From: Akkermansia muciniphila
GTDB lineage: Bacteria > Verrucomicrobiota > Verrucomicrobiia > Verrucomicrobiales > Akkermansiaceae
Length of the DNA: 64,000 nucleotides
Direction of reading: 5' to 3'
Assembly (NCBI GenBank): GCA_945890645.1
Contig: CAMDCV010000011.1
Span: 33,833 to 97,832 of the forward strand
Made by a program: the position numbers and the translations under genes. The notes beneath the pieces were generated by a model. It searched no databases. It was not told the DNA's origin and saw only the letters and a list, made by a program, of their open reading frames with translations. Shown piece after piece: positions 51,960-61,678 of this stretch. Every line of letters starts with the position of its first letter. Positions within the stretch are counted from its first letter, which is position 1.

Positions 51960-52904
51960 ATGGTGAGCGCGCGCATGAAACTCATCAGCGGAACAGCACA
52001 CCGGGGCCTGGCCGAAAGAATTGCCGAGAATATCGGATCCACGCTCGCTGACGTCCATGTCACAGCCTTTCCCGATGGCGAAACATTCGTGAAAATCAAC
52101 GAAAACATTCGCGGTGATGATGTTTACATCATTCAGCCCTCGTGCCCGCCGACGAATCATAACATCATGGAATTGCTGATCATGGTGGATGCTGCACGAC
52201 GCGCGAGCGCCGGTCGGATCAATGCCGTGATGCCATTTTTTGGATACGCACGTCAGGACCGTAAAGACCAGCCACGAGTCCCCATTACAGCCAAGCTCGT
52301 CGCCAACATGCTGACTGAAGCAGGTGTGGATCGCATCATCACGATGGACCTGCATGCCCCGCAAATCCAAGGGTTTTTTGATATCCCTGTCGATCACCTC
52401 TACGCGAAACCCGCACTCATTGGCTACCTGCGCGAACAAGGTACCGGTGCCGATGGCAACCTCACGGTGGTATCCCCTGACGTCGGCGGTGTCAAAATGG
52501 CCCGCGCCTATGCCGATGCACTCGGAGCCGACCTCGCAATCGTGGCGAAACACCGCGTCAGCGCGACCAAGGTAGAAGCCATGAACGTTATTGGTGAAGT
52601 CGAAGGACGTGATGTATTGCTCGTCGATGATATGACCGAGACCGCCGGCACGCTCTTCGCAGCCGCAGAAATTCTCCAACGTTTCGGTGCACGCCGCATC
52701 TACGCTGGTGTCTCGCACGCCGTTCTCACCGATATGGGTCGCGATCGTATTGCCGCCTCCGCGATTGAAAAAGTCATCACCACTGACTCTGTTCCTATGG
52801 CGACAGGAGAAAAAGTCCACGCCGTTCAAATAGCACCGCTACTAGCGGAAGCCATTCGTCGCATCAACGGTGGTCAGTCGGTGACCTCGCTGTTTGAAGT
52901 CTGA
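51960..52904 (+). CDS. prs: Ribose-phosphate pyrophosphokinase (PRPP synthetase)
   Basis: 314 residues. It makes PRPP from ribose-5-phosphate and ATP. Motifs: FPDGETFVKI, the flexible loop RQDRKDQPRVPITAKLVANML, DLHAPQIQGFFDIPVDHLYA, and the PRPP-binding loop VLLVDDMTETAGTL. Length is close to the 315-residue E. coli enzyme. The ATG at 51975 is also possible; the frame begins at 51936 with no convincing start. It follows the pseudokinase gene by 67 bp, with a purine-rich region and no clear ribosome-binding site. Confidence 0.95.
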   Translation: MVSARMKLISGTAHRGLAERIAENIGSTLADVHVTAFPDGETFVKINENIRGDDVYIIQPSCPPTNHNIMELLIMVDAARRASAGRINAVMPFFGYARQDRKDQPRVPITAKLVANMLTEAGVDRIITMDLHAPQIQGFFDIPVDHLYAKPALIGYLREQGTGADGNLTVVSPDVGGVKMARAYADALGADLAIVAKHRVSATKVEAMNVIGEVEGRDVLLVDDMTETAGTLFAAAEILQRFGARRIYAGVSHAVLTDMGRDRIAASAIEKVITTDSVPMATGEKVHAVQIAPLLAEAIRRINGGQSVTSLFEV

Positions 52905-52934
52905 CCGTGGCTCCCTGCCAAACACGGAGGCAGT

Positions 52935-52976
52935 GACGTTTCTCCGAAGCGTCAGGCAGTGCAGACATAGTTTTTT
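52935..52976 (+). terminator. Possible terminator after prs
   Basis: A 7-bp stem (GACGTTT, CTCCG loop, AAGCGTC, one G-U pair) is followed 17 bases later by a TTTTTT run. The distance to the T-run is longer than ideal, so termination may be weak. Confidence 0.35.
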
Positions 52977-53030
52977 CTAGCACCAGCCGCATGGTTAGCG
53001 ATGCGTGATACGATAGTCACCATTGCGATT

Positions 53031-53052
53031 AGGGAGGCGAGACGCCACCCCT
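53031..53052. repeat. Imperfect hairpin between convergent prs and prfC
   Basis: AGGG-A-GGC and GCC-A-CCCCT arms around a GAGAC loop with one A-A mismatch, just outside the prfC stop. No T-run on either strand. It could serve as a bidirectional roadblock or as part of an intergenic repeat. Confidence 0.3.
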
Positions 53053-53055
53053 ACG

Positions 53056-54666
53056 TCACAGCGGCTGCGCGAGGAATTCGTAGTCTTCATTCCGCGTTTC
53101 TAACAATTTCATCAGCCACGCGTCTGATAAAAAGACGACCCAGTGACCTAAGGCATCGCGAGCGATGACTCCACCGGATGGCACTTGAAGTTTCGGTTCT
53201 TCCTTGATGGGAGAACCATCTTTTGCGCGGATCCAGCGAATGCAATTCCACGGCGATGACTCAACCCGACACGGCGCTCCATACTCGCTTTCCAAGCGAT
53301 ACTGCAACACCTCAAACTGCAAAGGACCTACCGCGCCTAACAAAGGCACGCGTTGTGAGCTACTGGGAATTTCAAATGGTTGCGCCAGACCTTCTTTCAA
53401 CAACTGATCCAGACCTTCGCGAAAGCGTTTGAATTTTTCGGTGCCGATGCATTGCACATAACTAAAGCACTCCGGCGCGAATCGCGGAATTTCATCAAAG
53501 TGCAACTTCGGCTCCATCGCCAATGTATCACCGATGTGGAAATCGTAGTTGCCCACCAGTGCCACGACATCACCCGGATAAGCCGTGTCCACGGTCTCAC
53601 GGTCTTGCGCAAAAAGACGCTGACTGTTCGATAGCCGGATTTTTTTTCCCGTGCGCGTGTGGGTGACGTTCATGTCGCGTTCAAAGGCACCCGAGACGAT
53701 GCGGATGTAGGCCGCGCGGTCGCGGTGCTTCGGATTCATGTTCGCTTGAATCTTAAAGACGAAGCCCGAAAAAGTTGTTTCCTCGGGTTGCACGCAGCGC
53801 TCCTGCGCCTGACGTGGCGACGGCGGTGGTGCGAGCTTAAGGAAAGCATCCAGCATAAACTGCACCCCGAAGTTGTTCATCGCCGATCCAAAAAAGATTG
53901 GCATCTGTTTCCCCTCAAGCACTTGCTCCATGTCAAGTGGCTCAGTGACCACATCGAGTAATTCAATATCAGCCCGCGCTTGTGCTAGCACTTCTTCATC
54001 GATGGTGCCCGTTAGTGAAGCATCATCGATGCCACCCGTTTTCACGGGCGCGCGGAAGGCACCATGCGCGGTGCGTTCAAACAAATGCACTTCACGTTTT
54101 TCCCGATCGTAAATTCCACGGAAGCGCGGACCATCGCCAAGCGGCCAATTGATCGGGGCGGGTGCTAAACCTAACACTTTTTCCAATTCATCAATCAACT
54201 CCAACGGCGGACGAGAAGGTCGGTCGAGCTTGTTGATGAAAACGAAAATCGGCACACCACGTTTGCGGCAAACTTCGAAGAGCTTGAGCGTCTGTGCTTC
54301 GATGCCTTTCGCCGCATCCACCACCATCACCGCCGAATCCACCGCAGTGAGAACGCGATACGTGTCCTCAGAGAAATCTTTGTGTCCGGGAGTATCGAGC
54401 AAATTCACGCAGCAACCGCCGTATTCAAATTGCAGAACCGTGGAGGAAACAGAGATGCCACGCTGTTTTTCCAGTTCCATCCAGTCGCTGGTAGTGCTGC
54501 GTTGCGACGCCCGCGCGGTAACGCTCCCTGCCAATTGCAGAGCACCACCGTAGAGCAGCAGCTTTTCCGTCAGAGTCGTCTTTCCTGCATCCGGGTGGGA
54601 AATGATGGCAAAAGTCCGTCGGCGCGACGTTTCAAGAATTTGCGTGGTGGAATCGGTGGCAGACAT
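53056..54666 (-). CDS. prfC: Peptide chain release factor 3
   Basis: 536 residues from the ATG at 54666; a longer frame to 54762 adds 32 residues without the family N-terminus. It is a translational GTPase: G1 SHPDAGKTTLTEKLL, switch region GISVSSTVLQFEY, G3 DTPGHKDFSEDTYRVL, G4 NKLDR, and a later RF3-specific region (PEETTFSGFVFKIQANMNPKHRDRAAYIRIVSG). RF3 removes RF1 and RF2 from the ribosome after termination. The size matches E. coli RF3 (529). It is convergent with prs. Confidence 0.94.
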   Translation of the reverse strand: MSATDSTTQILETSRRRTFAIISHPDAGKTTLTEKLLLYGGALQLAGSVTARASQRSTTSDWMELEKQRGISVSSTVLQFEYGGCCVNLLDTPGHKDFSEDTYRVLTAVDSAVMVVDAAKGIEAQTLKLFEVCRKRGVPIFVFINKLDRPSRPPLELIDELEKVLGLAPAPINWPLGDGPRFRGIYDREKREVHLFERTAHGAFRAPVKTGGIDDASLTGTIDEEVLAQARADIELLDVVTEPLDMEQVLEGKQMPIFFGSAMNNFGVQFMLDAFLKLAPPPSPRQAQERCVQPEETTFSGFVFKIQANMNPKHRDRAAYIRIVSGAFERDMNVTHTRTGKKIRLSNSQRLFAQDRETVDTAYPGDVVALVGNYDFHIGDTLAMEPKLHFDEIPRFAPECFSYVQCIGTEKFKRFREGLDQLLKEGLAQPFEIPSSSQRVPLLGAVGPLQFEVLQYRLESEYGAPCRVESSPWNCIRWIRAKDGSPIKEEPKLQVPSGGVIARDALGHWVVFLSDAWLMKLLETRNEDYEFLAQPL

Positions 54667-54803
54667 GACAATAAGCGGCACAGAACCTGCGCCACATCTA
54701 CCACCACTGGCAAGCCTTGATTTCGGGAGTGAGGAAGACGCTTTGACCTTGCCAATCGCCACGGTAGGGTTAAGTTATTGAAGTAAAACATAACAATTTC
54801 CTC

Positions 54804-55187
54804 ATGAACGCATTCCCTCTCTTTTTTGCATCGCTTTTCTCTTGTATGCTCTTGGCATTTTCTCCAGCGCTTCATGCCCAAGAAGCGATGACTGAAAAAG
54901 CCAAAATCGAGTCATTGATTACCCATCTCGAAGGTCTCAATGAGGCTACTTTTAATCGCAATGGCAGTGACTATAATGCGAAAAATGCGGCGAAATTTCT
55001 ACGGGGCAAATGGGATTCCCATAAAAATGAAATCGCCACCGCCAGAGACTTTATTGAAAAAGCTGCGACTCAATCCTCCACCACAGGAAAACCTTACTTG
55101 ATCCGAATGAAGGGCGCAGATACACCATGTGCCGATTATCTCAATGCACAGCTGAAAAAAATCGAAGCGAATCAGGCGGCTCAGTGA
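54804..55187 (+). CDS. DUF5329 (YfeK-like) secreted protein
   Basis: 127 residues. A signal peptide (to about ALHAQ, residue 26) is followed by KAKIESLITHLEGLNEATFNRNGSDYNAKNAAKFLRGKWDSHKNEIATARDFIEKAATQSSTTGKPYLIRMKG, the DUF5329 pattern seen in E. coli YfeK. The function of the family is unknown. It is divergent from prfC with 137 bp between the two starts. Confidence 0.75.
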   Translation: MNAFPLFFASLFSCMLLAFSPALHAQEAMTEKAKIESLITHLEGLNEATFNRNGSDYNAKNAAKFLRGKWDSHKNEIATARDFIEKAATQSSTTGKPYLIRMKGADTPCADYLNAQLKKIEANQAAQ

Positions 55188-55312
55188 ATCAAATTACCAT
55201 GCTTTTCGCAGCTAAAGACCAACTTCTACGGCGGCGAAATGCCTTGCTACCTCCCACGCATCCGCTTTATCATTTGTCTGTGCTTTGGTATGCAAGCAAA
55301 TCATTTCTCCCC

Positions 55313-57865
55313 ATGTCCGCAAGGCATCTTTTGTTGTGTCTCGCGCTTACAGGAGCACTCACGGCTGCTACCAAAAAATCCGAACTAGAACAACAAGGGC
55401 TTGAGGCGCTTGCCGCGCAACTCCCTGATGTGGCAGCCACCCGATTTTCTGCACAACTCGACACCAATCCCACAGATGTCGACGAAGCCAAGCGCTTGCG
55501 TTTGCTACTCGCGGAATCATGGGTGCGTGCGGATCAAGCGGATAAAGCATTCGAAGTGCTCGCCCACCCCACGCTCGCCGATTCCCCGATTGCGCTGTTC
55601 TGGAAAGCGCAGAGTCATCGCTCGATGGGTGAATTGCAACAAGCCATCGTTCTCTTTGATCAAGTGATCGACACAAAAGATTTCCCCTATTATGCGGAAG
55701 CTGTGCTGACACGCTCGCGTCTGCTTTCTGCGCAAGGCAATGCGCGTGCCGCCATCGCAGGCCTCAATTTGGTCACGACGACGAAGTCAACACTTGCCAC
55801 CCGCGCGAAACTCGATCAAACGCGCTTGCTCTTGCATACCGGAAAAAGCGAAGATGCGAGAAAAGCACTACCGTCGCTCAAAGAACTGAAAGGAAACGAG
55901 TTGCTCGAAGCTCAGTTGCTTGACGCGGCACTCTTGCAACAAGAAGCGCAGTTCACCAAAGCCGCCGCTGCATACTCAGCCATTCTTTCCCGTTATCAAA
56001 AAGAAGGCGAGCGATTGCCGGATCTGATTCACCCAGCTGCCGTTGGAGTGGCCCGTGCGCTGGCTTCACTGAAGCAACGGGCCGAGGCAACCGATGCCCT
56101 GTTGACCTTCATCCAGAACCAACCCGATTCACCGGTTCTTGATGAGGCATTCGAGTTACTTCGTCCGCTCCTTCTTGAACCAACTTCCGCCGATGATCCA
56201 GTGACCAATCTCATCAACGAGCGCCTAACGGAATGGTCGGCGAGCCCGCCAGTTCAACACCCTTCCATTTTTCCTGATGCTTCCTCGGGCGCCGCCGATC
56301 AACTGCCAACACTTAGTAATTTCGACCACCCAGAACTGCATGCCCAATCGCTGTGGTTGCGCATTGCCGCACTAGCCAACGCCACAGAAGCGGAGCCTTT
56401 GGAAAACCAGCGCCGACTGGTCACACAGTTGCGCATGGAGCACCCGGAAAACCCGCTGGCACAGACAGCCACCATCGAACTAGCGCGCACATTGTTTCGC
56501 AACAAACAGTTTGAGAAAGCGCGGTATCTGTTAGAGAATTTAATCGATTGCGCAGTGACAGGCGGCACAGAAATTCAAGCTCACTTGCTTCTCGCCAACG
56601 AATTGCATCAGAAACAAGAATTTGTTGCCGCGGCGACCGCATTTGAAAAAGCAGCCACTTTACTCAAATCGACCGCTCGTAGTAACGCGATGTTCAATGC
56701 AGGTATTTCTTGGTTGCTCGCTGGCAGTCAAGAGCAACTGCAACGTCTGAAAATGGAAGCCACTCCCAAAGTACAGGCGAGCTTACAACTCGAACAAGCA
56801 CTCTACGCCGCTGCGCAACAGCCTGTTGTCGCACTGCCGATGCTGGAAAATTTCATTGTGGAAAATCCTACTCACTACCGGATCAACGAAGCGCGCCTCT
56901 CGATGGCATTTTGCGCGTTGCGGCAAGTGCCACCCGCATTGTCACAGGCGCGCGCTTTGCTCGAATCGATCGATGATGATTCGGACTATGCAGAGAATGT
57001 TTTACTAGCCAAAATCCAACTCGCCGCAGCGGGAAATGAGGCCGTGCAAAGCATCGAATATTGTCGTGACTTTTTGCAGAAATTTCCCGACTCCCTGCAT
57101 ACCGCCGATGTGACATTAGCACTGGGCACTGCGCTTTATCAAAATGGAGATCTCAGCGATGCGCGTCAGACTCTGCAAAAGCTCGAAAAAAGCCATCCTG
57201 AAAAAGCCGCGCCCGCTTTGCTCATCGCCGCCCGCGCAGCCGCACGCACCGGCACGCCCCAATCACTCACCGAGGCCATTGAGTTGTTCGATAAGATCAT
57301 TCAATCAAAGTCTCCCCTCGCATCCTTCGCCACTTTGGAAAAATCTCGTAGTCTGATCGATAACAAATCTCCTGCGGCACTGAAGCAAGCGGTTACGGAA
57401 CTCACCCAATTGCTGAGCACCCTGCCCATAGACGCATCATTGCATAACACCACCGGTTTGCTTTTGATGGAAGCACTCTACGCTCTGGGCGGTTCGGATG
57501 CCACTCAATACGACCAAGGACTCGAGTTGCAGAAAAAATTGTTAGCAAATGAACTGCTTGCGATCGAAGACAAGCACCGCGTCAGTTATTATCGCGGTCT
57601 TACCCTTGAGCAACTGAACAAACCCAATCAAGCGCTGGATGTCTATTACCAAGTCTTGGAATCCGCGGCCAAACAAGCACCCTCCAACTGGGATTATCTT
57701 GAACGGTGTGGCTTTAATGCCATCGCCCTCCTAGAAAAAAACCGCCGCTGGGAACCCGCCATCGCTCTCTCGAAAAAACTCGCTACTTTCCCCTCTCCCC
57801 GGGCCGCCGAAGCCGCCGAGCGTGCCAAACGCCTCGGCCTTGAGCACATGATCCTTGATGAATGA
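55313..57865 (+). CDS. Secreted tetratricopeptide-repeat protein
   Basis: 850 residues from the ATG at 55313, which gives a signal peptide (SARHLLLCLALTGALTAATK); the frame is open from 55127 but overlaps the previous gene. The mature protein is helical, with many 34-residue-type repeats: LFWKAQSHRSMGELQQAIVLFDQVIDTKDFPYYAEAVLTRSRLLSAQG is typical of the TPR/YbgF/BamD-like class. No catalytic site is visible. Such proteins organise envelope complexes. It is followed by the UDG-like gene after 71 bp. Confidence 0.7.
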   Translation: MSARHLLLCLALTGALTAATKKSELEQQGLEALAAQLPDVAATRFSAQLDTNPTDVDEAKRLRLLLAESWVRADQADKAFEVLAHPTLADSPIALFWKAQSHRSMGELQQAIVLFDQVIDTKDFPYYAEAVLTRSRLLSAQGNARAAIAGLNLVTTTKSTLATRAKLDQTRLLLHTGKSEDARKALPSLKELKGNELLEAQLLDAALLQQEAQFTKAAAAYSAILSRYQKEGERLPDLIHPAAVGVARALASLKQRAEATDALLTFIQNQPDSPVLDEAFELLRPLLLEPTSADDPVTNLINERLTEWSASPPVQHPSIFPDASSGAADQLPTLSNFDHPELHAQSLWLRIAALANATEAEPLENQRRLVTQLRMEHPENPLAQTATIELARTLFRNKQFEKARYLLENLIDCAVTGGTEIQAHLLLANELHQKQEFVAAATAFEKAATLLKSTARSNAMFNAGISWLLAGSQEQLQRLKMEATPKVQASLQLEQALYAAAQQPVVALPMLENFIVENPTHYRINEARLSMAFCALRQVPPALSQARALLESIDDDSDYAENVLLAKIQLAAAGNEAVQSIEYCRDFLQKFPDSLHTADVTLALGTALYQNGDLSDARQTLQKLEKSHPEKAAPALLIAARAAARTGTPQSLTEAIELFDKIIQSKSPLASFATLEKSRSLIDNKSPAALKQAVTELTQLLSTLPIDASLHNTTGLLLMEALYALGGSDATQYDQGLELQKKLLANELLAIEDKHRVSYYRGLTLEQLNKPNQALDVYYQVLESAAKQAPSNWDYLERCGFNAIALLEKNRRWEPAIALSKKLATFPSPRAAEAAERAKRLGLEHMILDE

Positions 57866-57936
57866 GTCACTGATGGATTCCCGCAATTCATTGATTTGGT
57901 GATTGGACAATTTCGCCGAATGCTTATCATCACGGA

Positions 57937-58785
57937 GTGCCACGCCCCGTTGACATCGTCATAGATTTTTTGCGCGAACAAGAATCGCGCGGCATTACTC
58001 ACGTCGATCTCGATGAACCGGCCCGAACGTTCTTGAATTTTCTATCGAAACGCAAAGCCGAGCCAAGCGCTTCTCCCGCCACACGAAGCATCAGCCCCAC
58101 TATCGCAACTCTTCCTGCTGCTGCCGCGCCAACCATCGCAGTCGCCCCTCTGCAAACACAGGGCAACAGCAAAGCAGAACGACTCGCCGATTTGCGTCGC
58201 CAGATGCTCACATTTCCTGCCACGCATGGTCTAACACAATTGCGTGAGACATTAGTATTTTCTCAAGGCAACCCGGATGCGAAGTTGGTATTCATCGGCG
58301 AAAGTCCCTCGCATCACGATGAACAAGCAGGCCATCCTTTCGCTGGTGCTGTGGGTGAAAAATTCGACCTCATCCTCAAAGCGATGAATCTCAGCCGTGC
58401 CGAAGTGTATCTCACGCACCTCGTAAAATTTCGCCCTGCTACCAAAAACCAAACCACCAATAACCGCGCCCCTACACCAGCAGAAATCGCAGCGTTTTTG
58501 CCAGCGCTTGCCCACGAAATGACAATCATTGCGCCGCAAGCCATCATCATACTTGGTTCCGTTCCTTCCCTGACTCTGTGTCCGACCGTTCAGTCGCTCG
58601 ATTCTCTTCGCGGACAGTGGCATTCGTGGAATGGCATCGATCTTCGCACCAGCGATGCACCATCGTTCTTGCTCACCGCGGCTAACACTAAAAAGCGCAA
58701 ATTTTGGGAAGACATGCTCGCCGCCATGGAGAAACTCTCCCTACCGATCTCGGAAAAACAGCGTGGCTATTTTCTCAGCAAATAA
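57937..58785 (+). CDS. Family-4-like uracil-DNA glycosylase without Fe-S cysteines
   Basis: 282 residues from a GTG at 57937. An N-terminal region of about 90 residues with low complexity is followed by a UDG-superfamily domain: VFIGESPSHHDEQAGHPFAGAVGEKFDLIL (residues 119-148), AEVYLTHLVKFRPATKNQTTNNRAPTPAEI and IIILGSVPSL. The usual catalytic motif GEAPGxxED is GESPSHHDE here. Family 4 and 5 enzymes have four Cys for a 4Fe-4S cluster, but this protein has only one Cys (LTLCPTV). It may be a cluster-free branch or have lost activity on uracil. Confidence 0.72.
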   Translation: MPRPVDIVIDFLREQESRGITHVDLDEPARTFLNFLSKRKAEPSASPATRSISPTIATLPAAAAPTIAVAPLQTQGNSKAERLADLRRQMLTFPATHGLTQLRETLVFSQGNPDAKLVFIGESPSHHDEQAGHPFAGAVGEKFDLILKAMNLSRAEVYLTHLVKFRPATKNQTTNNRAPTPAEIAAFLPALAHEMTIIAPQAIIILGSVPSLTLCPTVQSLDSLRGQWHSWNGIDLRTSDAPSFLLTAANTKKRKFWEDMLAAMEKLSLPISEKQRGYFLSK

Positions 58786-58804
58786 TTTGATCACTCCCTC
58801 GCCT

Positions 58805-59539
58805 ATGCAAATCTATCAGTTCCTCACTCTCGCTACCTGTGTTGTTCTCGCCTCTTGCGGCGGATCAGGTCCTTCGCCCTCCGGCGGTTCTTATGGTCGC
58901 GATCCGTGGGGCCATCGCCCTGGTCCGAAGGGATTCACCACGGTGATTCTCGATGCTGGACACGGCGGCCATGACAGCGGCGCCGTGAGTCGGACAACGG
59001 GCCAAAAGGAAAAAGATCTTACCCTCGATATGGTTCGTCGCATCAAAGGGGAACTCGGCTCCTCTTTCAAAACCGTGCTCATGCGCAATCACGATGAATT
59101 CATCGACCTCGATGACCGCGTTGCCCGCGCCAACCGCTACAACGATGCCATCCTCGTGAGCGTGCATTTTAACAGCAGCGCTTCAGGCATCCGCGGGCCG
59201 GAAACTTATTATTGGCGCGTGGACAGCCACGGACTCGCCGTGCGCTGCCAGCAGGCGATGGCACAGGTCAGTCCTGCGGAACAATCGAATCGTGGTATGG
59301 TGCGACGCCGCCTCCGCCTCACCCGCAACCCGGAAATCCCCTGCCTCTTGTTAGAGTGCGGATACCTCAGCCACCCTGCGGAAGCACAACTGGCGCAATC
59401 CTCCGCCTATCGCCAAAAAATGGCCGCCGCGATTGCCTCTGCAATCCGCACGCAAGCCGCCGTCGGCGATGCTGGCACCGGTCCCCTCCCCGCCCCACTC
59501 TACGCGCCACCGAGTCGCCCGACCGACGCGCCGGAGTAA
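58805..59539 (+). CDS. N-acetylmuramoyl-L-alanine amidase lipoprotein
   Basis: 244 residues from the ATG at 58805. A lipoprotein signal ends at VLASC (Cys about residue 19). The Amidase_3 zinc fold has VILDAGHGGHDSGA (His ligand), the Glu ligand region after DLTLDMVRRI, and AILVSVHFNSSASG (His ligand), with the catalytic Glu in LLLECGYLSHPAEA. It cuts the bond between muramic acid and the stem peptide in peptidoglycan. The C-terminus is Pro-rich. It ends 2 bp before the convergent parC stop. Confidence 0.87.
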   Translation: MQIYQFLTLATCVVLASCGGSGPSPSGGSYGRDPWGHRPGPKGFTTVILDAGHGGHDSGAVSRTTGQKEKDLTLDMVRRIKGELGSSFKTVLMRNHDEFIDLDDRVARANRYNDAILVSVHFNSSASGIRGPETYYWRVDSHGLAVRCQQAMAQVSPAEQSNRGMVRRRLRLTRNPEIPCLLLECGYLSHPAEAQLAQSSAYRQKMAAAIASAIRTQAAVGDAGTGPLPAPLYAPPSRPTDAPE

Positions 59540-59541
59540 GG

Positions 59542-61521
59542 TCATGCACCCACTTCGGGATCGAAATCTTTTGGCGCGCGGATGATTTTTTCCACCGCGT
59601 GTTTGGTGATCATGTTGCCACCGCTGGAGCGACCTTTTACAGCCACCTCGGCGAAGTGGAACGGACGACTGACATTGCGCAGGCGCAGTTGCGGTTTCAG
59701 ATGCACGATGAGCATTTGCGCGGCGCTATCGGCCTCGGTCTTGTGCACGGCGAAATATAAAATCCGTGTTCCAGCTTTTCCTTTCGTGAGATCGTATTCT
59801 TTATCGCGCGTGACTCCACCGACTTGGAAACGCTTCGCGTAAACTGCACCATCTTTGCCATCGCGATAGATGATCGAGAAAAACAACGGGTCATCTTTGC
59901 GGAACACGGTGACGTGAATCGGTTTGTGCCCGATGAATCCTTTTTCGGCGATTTTCATCACCTTCATCTTGCCATCTTGTGTGAACGCGATGATGTCATC
60001 AATAGTGGAGCATTTTTCCACCGCTTCGTCTTTTTTCAATCCATAGCCTGCAAAGCCGTTTTTCCAATCGACGAACAAGGTCTCGGTGGCGGCAACAACT
60101 TGGATCCGATCCACCCGATCAAAGGTCGAAATTTCCGTGCGACGCTCACGGCCAGTGCCGTATTTTTTCTTGAGATCCTCGTACCACTTGATGGTGTATT
60201 TATTGAGCTGCTTGAGGCTCTTTTCGGTGAGGTCGATTTCCTTTTCCAGTCCGCGGATTTCTTCATCGGCTTTGAAGGAGTCGAACTTGGAAATGCGTTT
60301 GATTTTGATTTCGGTGAGGCGAACGATGTCGTCCTCTGTCACTTCGCGCTTGAGCAATTTCTTGAACGGCGTGAGACCATCGTCAATCGCCTTGATCACC
60401 GCTTCCCAGGTTTCGCATTCCTCGATGTCGCGGTAGATGCGGTTCTCGATAAAAATTTTCTCCAATGAACTGAAATGCCATTTCTCCGCGAGCTCACCGA
60501 GTTTGATCTGCAATTCCAAGCCGAGCAAATCTTTGGTCTGCTGGGTATTGCGACGGAGAATTTCTGAGACGCCCAGAAACTGCGGCTTGCCATCAGCGAT
60601 CACACACGAGTTCGGCGAAATCGATAACTCGCAATCGGTGAAGGCATAGAGCGCATCGCGCGTGGTTTCGGCATCGGCTCCGGCAGGGAGATGGACGAGG
60701 ATATCAACATGCTCAGCGGTGTTGTCCTCGATTTTCTGGATCTTGATTTTCCCTTTATCAGCTGCCGTAACGATGCTTTCCATCACGTTGCCAGTTGTCG
60801 TGCCGAAGGGAATTTCGGTAATGCGCAAAAGCCCTTTTTTCTCGGTGGAAATGCGCGCGCGGACGCGGATCCGACCGCCGCGCAGACCATCGCGATATTC
60901 ACTCGCATCCATGATGCCCGAAGTCGGAAAATCCGGCACGATGGTAAATGGTTCATTGCGCAGGATCGCAATGCTGGCATCGATCAGCTCAAGGAAATTG
61001 TGCGGCAACACTTTGCACGCCAGACCGACCGCGATGCCCTCGACGCCCTGAGCCAGCAAGAGCGGGAATTTCACCGGCAACGTAACCGGCTCCTTGTTGC
61101 GACCATCGTAGCTGGGCGTCCAGTCGGTGGTTTTGGGATTAAAGACAACTTCCAGCGCGAACTTCGTCAAACGCGCCTCGATGTAGCGCGAGGCCGCGGC
61201 GCTATCGCCCGTGAGAATGTTGCCCCAGTTGCCTTGGGTATCGATGAGTAGGTCCTTTTGCCCGAGTTGCACCATCGCATCGCCGATCGATGCATCGCCG
61301 TGCGGGTGGTATTTCATCGTATTGCCGACGATATTGGCAACCTTGTTGTAGCGGCCATCATCGAGCTCTTTAGTCGAGTGCATGATGCGACGCTGCACCG
61401 GTTTGAGACCATCGTTCAAATGCGGCACCGCACGCTCCAAAATCACGTAACTGGCGTAATCGAGAAAGTAATCGGAATACATCGCTCCCAAGGAAGTTGG
61501 GAGGTCATCATCGGTAGTCAT
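59542..61521 (-). CDS. parC: DNA topoisomerase IV subunit A
   Basis: 659 residues, a type IIA topoisomerase A subunit. The N-terminus has DYASYVILERAVPHLNDGLKPVQRRIM and MKYHPHGDASIGDAMVQLGQ, and the catalytic Tyr lies in AAASRYIEARLTKFA (about residue 112). The C-terminal part has reduced beta-pinwheel blades, so it is shorter than E. coli ParC (752) and resembles the type in Bacteroidota and Verrucomicrobiota. It separates replicated chromosomes with ParE, whose gene is not in the window. Assignment as ParC rather than GyrA rests on the short C-terminus. Confidence 0.88.
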   Translation of the reverse strand: MTTDDDLPTSLGAMYSDYFLDYASYVILERAVPHLNDGLKPVQRRIMHSTKELDDGRYNKVANIVGNTMKYHPHGDASIGDAMVQLGQKDLLIDTQGNWGNILTGDSAAASRYIEARLTKFALEVVFNPKTTDWTPSYDGRNKEPVTLPVKFPLLLAQGVEGIAVGLACKVLPHNFLELIDASIAILRNEPFTIVPDFPTSGIMDASEYRDGLRGGRIRVRARISTEKKGLLRITEIPFGTTTGNVMESIVTAADKGKIKIQKIEDNTAEHVDILVHLPAGADAETTRDALYAFTDCELSISPNSCVIADGKPQFLGVSEILRRNTQQTKDLLGLELQIKLGELAEKWHFSSLEKIFIENRIYRDIEECETWEAVIKAIDDGLTPFKKLLKREVTEDDIVRLTEIKIKRISKFDSFKADEEIRGLEKEIDLTEKSLKQLNKYTIKWYEDLKKKYGTGRERRTEISTFDRVDRIQVVAATETLFVDWKNGFAGYGLKKDEAVEKCSTIDDIIAFTQDGKMKVMKIAEKGFIGHKPIHVTVFRKDDPLFFSIIYRDGKDGAVYAKRFQVGGVTRDKEYDLTKGKAGTRILYFAVHKTEADSAAQMLIVHLKPQLRLRNVSRPFHFAEVAVKGRSSGGNMITKHAVEKIIRAPKDFDPEVGA

Positions 61522-61607
61522 CGGGGAAATGATTAAGCATTCCTAAACAACTACGCAAGTCCTTTTCTTGGCGTTCATGACACGTAAATCATGAGGATAA
61601 ATACAAA

Positions 61608-61625
61608 GGCGGTTTTTTCACCACC
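61608..61625 (-). terminator. Hairpin after the minus-strand secreted-protein gene
   Basis: On the minus strand GGTGGT can pair with ACCGCC (one G-U) around a GAAAAA-type loop, followed by TTTGTATTT. It lies about 50 bp past the stop of the 61679-62212 gene and may end its transcript before parC. Confidence 0.35.
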
Positions 61626-61678
61626 CCGACTCAAAAACCACGCGCATTGATTCCTGCTGACAGCCGTCTCAACGTGTC

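Noticed and set aside
51819..52829. 336-codon open frame on the minus strand
   Set aside because: It is antisense to prs, which has a well-supported identity.
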